From: an uncultured Streptococcus sp.
Lineage (GTDB): Bacteria > Bacillota > Bacilli > Lactobacillales > Streptococcaceae
Direction of reading: 5' to 3'
DNA: 25,501 bases
NCBI GenBank assembly: GCA_905373305.1
Contig: CAJPSM010000011.1
Span: 1 to 25,501, forward strand
Shown here: positions 1 through 5,148 of the stretch, piece after piece
How the letters are laid out: each line of letters starts with the position of its first letter
Numbering within the stretch: position 1 is the first letter of the stretch
Notes under the pieces: generated by a model
What the model was told of the DNA's origin: nothing
The model's database searches: none
What the model saw: the letters and a program-made list of their open reading frames with translations, nothing else
Translations under genes and position numbers: made by a program

Positions 1-103
1 CTTTCTTAGATAAAGGTGCTAAATCCATCCCAAAACCTGTATAAGAACGTTCCTCTAATTCACGATAATCTGGCTCTCCATGACGCACAAAGATAATCTT
101 CAT
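1..103 (-). CDS. Histidine phosphatase family protein, N-terminal part only (host gene)
   Basis: The visible 34 codons begin MKIIFVRHGEPDYRELEERS; the rest lies beyond the left edge. RHGE at residues 7-10 is the signature of the histidine phosphatase (phosphoglycerate-mutase-like) superfamily, whose His carries the phosphate during catalysis. The substrate cannot be told from this fragment. The ATG lies one base after the dut stop codon, so the two genes are almost certainly co-transcribed and translationally coupled. From knowledge of pneumococcal genomes, dut is followed by such a gene and then radA, a late-competence operon; radA is not visible here. This is chromosome, not phage. Confidence 0.85.
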   Translation of the reverse strand, partial: MKIIFVRHGEPDYRELEERSYTGFGMDLAPLSKK

Positions 104-104
104 C

Positions 105-548
105 TTAGTGCCCTGTCGATCCAAATCCACCAGTACGAACTCCGTCTGCCTCGTCTCCATCTGCGATTAAAAATGGTGCAAAGACAGCCTGAACCACACG
201 TTCCCCAACTTCAAGAACCACTTCTTGGTCAGTAATATTTTTCATCTGCGCAAAGATATGTCCCTCATTCCCGGGATTGCCATAATAATCCCCATCAATA
301 ACACCAACAGAGTTGATCAAGACTAGACCCTTCTTACGAGGATTTGAAGAACGGTCATAGAGATAGAGCACTTCTGTCGGTTGCATATAGGCCTTAACAC
401 CTGTCGGAACCAAGACAATCTCTCCTGGCGCAATCACAGTGCGTTCCGCAACCTTTAAGTCGTAACCAGCCGCGTGAGCTGTCTCACGCTTCGGTAGTAA
501 ATTTTCATCTGTAAAACTCGAAACCAATTCAAAACCACGAATTTTCAT
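105..548 (-). CDS. dut: dUTP diphosphatase (dUTPase), host gene
   Basis: A trimeric-type dUTPase that hydrolyses dUTP to dUMP and pyrophosphate, keeping uracil out of DNA and supplying dUMP for thymidylate synthesis. All five family motifs can be read in the 147 residues: AGYDL (motif 1), YDRSSNPRKKGL (motif 2), GVIDGDYYGN with the catalytic Asp (motif 3), GERVVQAVF (motif 4) and the C-terminal glycine-rich RTGGFGSTGH (motif 5), so it should be a complete enzyme. Phages also carry dUTPases, but its tight linkage to the histidine phosphatase and the combox upstream mark this copy as the chromosomal gene. The ribosome-binding site is weak (an AAAAGAGAAA stretch). It is the first intact host gene beyond the prophage end. 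Confidence 0.95.
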   Translation of the reverse strand: MKIRGFELVSSFTDENLLPKRETAHAAGYDLKVAERTVIAPGEIVLVPTGVKAYMQPTEVLYLYDRSSNPRKKGLVLINSVGVIDGDYYGNPGNEGHIFAQMKNITDQEVVLEVGERVVQAVFAPFLIADGDEADGVRTGGFGSTGH

Positions 549-596
549 ATTTTTCTCTTTTCTATAATCATTTATTCTAGGCTATTTTATCTTATT

Positions 597-604
597 TATT
601 CGAA
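597..604 (-). promoter_or_regulatory. Combox (SigX/ComX -10 element) for the dut operon
   Basis: On the minus strand the sequence reads TTCGAATA, matching the streptococcal late-competence box TNCGAATA. It is preceded by T-rich DNA (TTTTTTCG, GCTTTTT), as is usual upstream of comboxes. It lies about 50 bp before the dut ATG. Pneumococcal dut-radA is known to be competence-induced, so a combox is expected here. The start point is inferred to lie just downstream. Confidence 0.75.
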
Positions 605-770
605 AAAAGCACGAAAAAAGAGCACACAACAGTTATAGGCGATACGATAATTTACACTGTTTCACAATACATTGAAATTTAGAGCTTTAAAGCGAGAGCA
701 AAGTTGACTTTTTACATCGTTTTACAGACATTTACGACATTTTTGCCCCTTTTTTGCCCCTTATAAAACA
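605..770. other. Prophage-host junction; attachment site presumed here
   Basis: There is no credible gene between the combox and the phage terminator. Host sequence must change to phage sequence within this stretch, because dut and its combox are chromosomal while the terminator serves the phage lysin. It is AT-rich, with a 9-bp direct repeat CGAAAAAAG at 601-609 and 612-620 and TTTAC motifs at 651, 711, 721 and 731. The core att sequence cannot be fixed without the other prophage end, which lies outside the window. Confidence 0.6.
711..760. repeat. 10-bp-phased TTTAC / TTTTGCCCC repeat array near the prophage end
   Basis: Successive decamers on the plus strand read TTTACATCGT, TTTACAGACA and TTTACGACAT, followed by TTTTGCCCC at 741-749 and again at 752-760. 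The TTTAC units are spaced exactly one helical turn apart. Short phased direct repeats beside a phage end are typical of arm-type binding sites for a tyrosine integrase or its directionality factor. That role is inferred from location only. Confidence 0.5.
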
Positions 771-799
771 AAAAAAGCCCGCAAGCCTGAGCCTGCGGG
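770..799 (-). terminator. Rho-independent terminator of the late (lysis) transcript
   Basis: On the minus strand a 9-bp stem (CCCGCAGGC with GCTTGCGGG, loop TCAG) is followed by CTTTTTTG. The one non-Watson-Crick pair is G·U in minus-strand RNA but A·C in plus-strand RNA, which supports minus orientation. It lies about 25 bp after the lysin stop codon and is the last phage transcription signal before host DNA. Confidence 0.9.
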
Positions 800-823
800 T
801 CGTTAAGAAGAATTCTCCTTTCT

Positions 824-1768
824 TTATTTTGTAGTAACAATTAGTCCATCAGGTAATACATCCAATGCTGGTTTGTCTGAGCGGCTTCCGTCTTCGTTGA
901 CATAGTACCAGCCACCTTCGACTTTAACGAGTTCTTCTGAAGACATTGCTCCGTTCTCTTCTTTGAGATGGTATAGTTTGTCCTTGTATTGAACCCAACC
1001 CGTGACCATCGCTCCTGAAGCATCAAGATAGTACCATTTTCCATCATCCTTCAACCATCGAGAAGCTATTGAATAACCTCTCTCATTGAAGTAGTACCAG
1101 ATACCATCAATCTTTTCCCACTCCTCTTTTGGATAGGCGCCATTGGGGTATTCATACCACCAACCAGTTTCATTGCGTTTCCATTTGGGCTTAGCTTCTT
1201 CATCATCTAGTAAAACAATGTTCTTGTCGTACGGATTTGAAGAGTATTGCCACCAGCGAATCCCGTCCATAGATGGGAAGTATTCAAAATCAGCATTTCC
1301 ATCGTTTAAACCATAGCCGGCGATCCAAAGGCTGTTTGGGAATTTCGCAAGAATCTGCTCATAATAGATATTATTGAGCGTGAATGGCTTGTAGCTGTAA
1401 TAGATTGGCTCGTAGCCATCTTCTTTGATAATTTCCATGAAGCGAATACAAGCATCTGTATTTGATTGTTTATCTCCGCTAGCATGATCTTCGTAGTCAA
1501 GCACTAGATATTGAACCTTTTTGGGCACGTTGTCAAGGAAATAGCGTGCCTCTCTTTCTGCCTCGTCCACGTCTCCACCAAACCAAGCAAAATGATAGAA
1601 ACCAACTGGTGTGGATTGCTCAACTTGAGCGGACAGGCAAGGGTTGATATAGCTTGTACTTTCAGAAATTTTGATAATAGTATTCTGTGTACCCATGTCA
1701 GCCAAAATACCTGTAATATCGTATCCATTGTGGCTAGATACGTCGATGAATAAGTCGTTTTTCTTCAT
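824..1768 (-). CDS. Endolysin: GH25 lysozyme with choline-binding repeats (Cpl-1-like)
   Basis: This muramidase cleaves the MurNAc-GlcNAc bond of peptidoglycan at the end of infection. The N-terminal ~190 residues follow Cpl-1 of pneumococcal phage Cp-1 closely (KNDLFIDVSSHNGYDITG, FPNSLWIAGYGLNDG). The catalytic acids correspond to D9 (FIDVSS) and E93 (VLDYEDH). From about residue 195 come choline-binding repeats of the GWWYEYPNG / GIWYYFNERG / GKWYYLDASG type, then a PDGLIVTTK tail like that of Cpl-1. I count five repeats in 314 aa, against six in the 339-aa Cpl-1, and the fourth has KLYHL where the usual pattern is xWYYx. There is no signal peptide, so export depends on the holins encoded just upstream. 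The start follows an AGGAGA ribosome-binding site. Confidence 0.96.
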   Translation of the reverse strand: MKKNDLFIDVSSHNGYDITGILADMGTQNTIIKISESTSYINPCLSAQVEQSTPVGFYHFAWFGGDVDEAEREARYFLDNVPKKVQYLVLDYEDHASGDKQSNTDACIRFMEIIKEDGYEPIYYSYKPFTLNNIYYEQILAKFPNSLWIAGYGLNDGNADFEYFPSMDGIRWWQYSSNPYDKNIVLLDDEEAKPKWKRNETGWWYEYPNGAYPKEEWEKIDGIWYYFNERGYSIASRWLKDDGKWYYLDASGAMVTGWVQYKDKLYHLKEENGAMSSEELVKVEGGWYYVNEDGSRSDKPALDVLPDGLIVTTK

Positions 1769-1777
1769 TGTTTTCTC

Positions 1778-2056
1778 CTAATCTTCGCTTGGTTCTTGAT
1801 AGTCAAGAGCACGTTTGCTATCAGAAATTCCTGCAGTTGTTGGATCTGGAATGATATTTAAAATATTTACAATCGTCAACCCCACAAGATAAGGGTTCGC
1901 AAAGAATTTACCAAGCAAGTCTAAAATGACTCCCCAACTGACCAAGTCCTCCAGTTTAAGATTGAAATAGGCGAGAATTGGCAAAGCTAGTGCGAATGCC
2001 ACTCGCAATAAGAATGTTTTATTTTTTAAGTTAAATCGTACTTTCCAGTTAATCAT
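1778..2056 (-). CDS. Phi-LC3 family holin
   Basis: A 92-aa protein that starts MINWKVRFNLKNKTF. It has a hydrophobic segment at about residues 16-30 and a second weaker one at about 52-68, and ends with TTAGISDSKRALDYQEP. The N-terminal INWKVR and the C-terminal DPTT-G-SDS-RAL pattern are characteristic of the phi-LC3 holin family. Holins open the membrane at a set time so that the lysin can reach the wall. It is 9 bp upstream of the lysin gene and 2 bp downstream of a second holin-like gene. Which of the two forms the lethal hole, and whether one is a modulator, cannot be told from sequence. Confidence 0.88.
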   Translation of the reverse strand: MINWKVRFNLKNKTFLLRVAFALALPILAYFNLKLEDLVSWGVILDLLGKFFANPYLVGLTIVNILNIIPDPTTAGISDSKRALDYQEPSED

Positions 2057-2058
2057 GT

Positions 2059-2475
2059 TTATTCTCCTTTATTTTTATCTTCGTCTTTTTCAAGTAAGCG
2101 CTGAAACGCTTTTAAAATCGGCTGAAAAAGAGTAACATTTCCTTTTAACTTGCGGTAGTTTTCAATAAGGGATTGAAAAGTAAATACGATGTACCCGAGA
2201 TAAATTGAGTACAAGAATGCGAAGCCTGATTTTTCAGGCAAGAGTACAGACATCGGGATAAGAATCATCAGTAAAAGGACCCCTAGAATTTTGCGAAGGA
2301 GCCCATTAATGCCGATTTTGCTCTTATACTCGATGTCAGGGTTTGCGATAGCAGCAATTGTCCCTGTGACAAAATCAATGATTTCCATCGAGACAATCAG
2401 TGCTAGAGCATACAAGACCAGGCCGTCCTCGGTCTGGACTACGCTTCTTAAAAAATTGAAAAATTCGATTTGCAT
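2059..2475 (-). CDS. Phage holin (toxin-secretion/lysis holin type)
   Basis: A 138-aa membrane protein with hydrophobic stretches at about residues 19-45 (VLYALALIVSMEIIDFVTG) and 63-97, and a charged C-terminus ending LLEKDEDKNKGE. The segment MEIIDFVTGTIAA followed by KSKIGINGLLRKI matches the toxin-secretion/phage-lysis holin family (compare D-xTG and S--G--G-xxK in that family). It starts at an ATG preceded by GGAGG. Pneumococcal and mitis-group phages commonly carry two adjacent holin genes before the lysin, as here. Confidence 0.88.
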   Translation of the reverse strand: MQIEFFNFLRSVVQTEDGLVLYALALIVSMEIIDFVTGTIAAIANPDIEYKSKIGINGLLRKILGVLLLMILIPMSVLLPEKSGFAFLYSIYLGYIVFTFQSLIENYRKLKGNVTLFQPILKAFQRLLEKDEDKNKGE

Positions 2476-2486
2476 ATAACCTCCTT

Positions 2487-3092
2487 TTACTCAATACGTG
2501 GCATGACCACAGTAAGCACACCTTGCTGAAGCATATCAGACAGTGACTGCTCTTTCCAAGTGTAGCCCTCTGTCGCCTGCATCTGGAACTTGAAAATAGT
2601 CTTGGTTCCTTTTGGCCATTTCGGATTGGTGTCAAACGGATATGGCATAGCGACGATATCGCCGTTTCCATACCGTGTACTTTTAACAAGCGGTTTGATG
2701 AACTCAGCTACTTTGTTGTAAGCATAAGTAGGCATACCTCCGTTTTGAGAGATGGCTAAAGCAATGAGAACTTCAGTGATAGCTGATACTGCATCCAGAT
2801 TTTCCTTGTTATCAGTTGCAGCCTGTTCTACCTTTGCCACATTCTCTTGGCTTTTCTGGATTTGCTCATTTACCTTGTTGAATTTTTCATTTTCAGCACG
2901 GTTTGGGAAATTCTCTTGATAAAGGGCCTCCAGAGCTAACTCAAAAAGCTCAGTATTGGACAAGCTGATTTTATCAGCTGGTAGCAAGATAGGTACAATA
3001 GCACCATCTGAGTTGACAAGTGTGACCTTTGTAGCGGATGCTGTTCCACTTGCATCAAATTCTTGGGACTTTGTCCCGTACTCTAATTTCAT
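2487..3092 (-). CDS. DUF1366-like phage protein between tail fibre and holin genes
   Basis: A 201-aa soluble protein. Residues 1-55 look like a small beta domain (MKLEYGTKSQEFDASGTA, then a TKVTLVN strand). Residues about 63-105 are charged and helical, probably coiled coil (NEKFNKVNEQIQKSQENVAKVEQ). The C-terminus is again beta-rich. The N-terminus resembles DUF1366 proteins of streptococcal siphophages, found in this position between tail-tip and lysis genes; the role is unknown. It might be a tail-tip accessory or chaperone, which is inference from position only. The start has a good AGGAGG site (TTAAGGAGGAACT). Confidence 0.6.
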   Translation of the reverse strand: MKLEYGTKSQEFDASGTASATKVTLVNSDGAIVPILLPADKISLSNTELFELALEALYQENFPNRAENEKFNKVNEQIQKSQENVAKVEQAATDNKENLDAVSAITEVLIALAISQNGGMPTYAYNKVAEFIKPLVKSTRYGNGDIVAMPYPFDTNPKWPKGTKTIFKFQMQATEGYTWKEQSLSDMLQQGVLTVVMPRIE

Positions 3093-3101
3093 AGTTCCTC
3101 C

Positions 3102-5138
3102 TTAAATTTTGAATGAAACATTATCGAAGTTGAGCCAAGTAGCGTCAACGTTCCCCTTTACGACTACGTTACCGCTTGGATAGATTCCGATAACCGCAGA
3201 ACCATAATCATTGTTTAGTGCGGTCTTAAATAATGTTGTGGATGGTCTGAAATTTTCAGGCAAAGTAAAGATAATTGACTCACGGGTAGTATTTCCGCCT
3301 TTACACGTACCTTTTAAATAAACAATCCCGTCGAACGTTTTTGAAAATTGGACTTTTTCATACTCAGGATGATGAACCCATCCATTTTGTAAATTAGCAT
3401 TTTGCCAGTTAGTTGAAGCGAGCATCCTTGAAACATCATCTTTGGTAGCAAGATACTTCCAAGGTTTCCATGTTCCATTTACTTTCGCACGGATTGCCCC
3501 TATTTCACCTCCAAAATCATAGGCTACTTGTACTACCCAGTTGTCATTGTGTTTGAATACTTGCACATGTTTCCATCCATTCCCTCCTTGAGGAGAGTTA
3601 GCTAAATTATAACCCATGAATATGCCAGCATTTGTCCTACTGTTCCAATCCCCTCCAGCATTTAAGGAGTTCCCGTTATTCTGTGTCAACTGAAATTGCT
3701 GAACCTGTTGTCCGTCTGCGTAGATATCACCTAGAACATCTAAAGAACCAGGCTTCCCAAATTCTGCAACCTTACCGATGCCTACACGACCATTCTTATC
3801 ATAGGACATTACTACGCTTTCAGTTGCTACTGTTGTAGAAAATTCAACGCTTGTAAACTTGTCCTCAAGCTTACCAATAATCACAAAGGATTTATTCGAT
3901 GGATAATTCCCCGCCATGTTAGCAGCTGAATTAGTCAATGTATGAACACTTGTAAAATTACCAGATGCACTCCCATTATCATCTGTGAAATTCTCATTAC
4001 CTATCTGAGCAACTTTGAAAGTTAAGGACATTACATTCCTTTGCTTTCCTGACTGCATTATAGGGGCTATTCGGGCATTTCTTAACACTTGCAATGTATT
4101 TGGATTACCTCTGGTTCTAAGGGCAGAGAAGCTAAAAGAGGGGGCATAATACTCAATCACGTTGATAGTAATATCTTTAGTATCTGATTGTTTGCCCCGA
4201 CTATCGACAACATAAGCTCGAATGGTTGCCAAACCGCTAAAGTTCATGATACCAAAACTACCACCGTTTTTAGTTACGACCATTTTTCTATTAACAATTT
4301 CAGCTCGATATCCAGTTATGGTAGAACCATATGCGCCAGACGCATTGTTGAAGTTTACTTGGATATCTGAAATGATTTGTAAAAAGTCATTTCCACCCAA
4401 AAGCCGTCTTGCGACCGTATTCATGTCAGTTAATGAAAGACCTGTGAAGGTAGGTTTTACACTGTCTGGGATTTTAAAGTACCAGCCATTAGAGTACACG
4501 TCACTACCGATTTTAGTAGTACCGTTATATGTTCGAATACAGATGTCCATTAGCCCTGAACTTGACTTAGGTAAGTGTCGAGCAAGATCTAAAGACGGGG
4601 TAAAGGAAACGCTAGTAGTATGGTTCTTCCCTAAATCTATCCAGTCACTTCCAAAAACTCTATACCAAACCTGATGAGTGAATGAACTTGCTTTTCTGTC
4701 GATTCGTATAGTATGACGAGATCCTAAATTCCTATCACCATCTAGCCCTGCAACTGAGCTAGAACGAGGTAAGCTGGATAACGTGTACTTAGTCGAGATA
4801 GTAATATTTCCGTGAACTCCATTATTAGGATCAAATGAAGCCCATACTGAGAAAGTTTTTGTCCCATCGCTTTCATGAGGAATAGTAGCTTCACCAGAAG
4901 CAAGAGTAGTCTCTTGTCCTTGAGTATCGAAACTGAGGTTACTTTTGTAGATGCTGGTCCCGTTTAACCATACAGATAAAACACTTCCGTTTTCTGCGTT
5001 CCAAGTTCGATAACCTCCATCACGGTCTACGGTAGCTCTCCAACTAATCTTAGAGGAGTTGTTAGCAATGTCCTGACTAACTTGTTCAATATAAATATTC
5101 AAGTGCAATGGACCACTAGAATTGATAAATTTAGTCAT
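3102..5138 (-). CDS. DUF859-like tail fibre protein with pyocin-knob-like C-terminal region
   Basis: A 678-aa distal tail protein, probably part of the receptor-binding apparatus. Residues 1-330 are beta-rich and Ig-like, including the TLSSLPRSSSV junction common in DUF859 siphophage proteins. Residues about 330-465 continue as further beta modules, ending in MSYDKNGRVGIGKV. At about 500-570 the run NAGIFMGY ... GWKHVQVF ... WVVQVAYDFGG ... TWKPWKYLATKDD fits the pyocin-knob pattern of fibre proteins. The last ~100 residues (NGWVHHPEYEKVQ, IFTLPENFRPS, IYPSGNVVVKG) resemble the terminal beta head seen in many Gram-positive phage fibres. There is no enzyme motif. It lies 10 bp after the collagen-bearing tail protein and before the lysis genes. 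Host-surface binding is inferred. Confidence 0.75.
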   Translation of the reverse strand: MTKFINSSGPLHLNIYIEQVSQDIANNSSKISWRATVDRDGGYRTWNAENGSVLSVWLNGTSIYKSNLSFDTQGQETTLASGEATIPHESDGTKTFSVWASFDPNNGVHGNITISTKYTLSSLPRSSSVAGLDGDRNLGSRHTIRIDRKASSFTHQVWYRVFGSDWIDLGKNHTTSVSFTPSLDLARHLPKSSSGLMDICIRTYNGTTKIGSDVYSNGWYFKIPDSVKPTFTGLSLTDMNTVARRLLGGNDFLQIISDIQVNFNNASGAYGSTITGYRAEIVNRKMVVTKNGGSFGIMNFSGLATIRAYVVDSRGKQSDTKDITINVIEYYAPSFSFSALRTRGNPNTLQVLRNARIAPIMQSGKQRNVMSLTFKVAQIGNENFTDDNGSASGNFTSVHTLTNSAANMAGNYPSNKSFVIIGKLEDKFTSVEFSTTVATESVVMSYDKNGRVGIGKVAEFGKPGSLDVLGDIYADGQQVQQFQLTQNNGNSLNAGGDWNSRTNAGIFMGYNLANSPQGGNGWKHVQVFKHNDNWVVQVAYDFGGEIGAIRAKVNGTWKPWKYLATKDDVSRMLASTNWQNANLQNGWVHHPEYEKVQFSKTFDGIVYLKGTCKGGNTTRESIIFTLPENFRPSTTLFKTALNNDYGSAVIGIYPSGNVVVKGNVDATWLNFDNVSFKI

Positions 5139-5148
5139 TTTCCTCTTT

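Noticed and set aside
4222..4674. 150-codon plus-strand open frame
   Set aside because: Complementary to the DUF859-like fibre gene, with no ribosome-binding site and odd composition; a shadow of the real frame.
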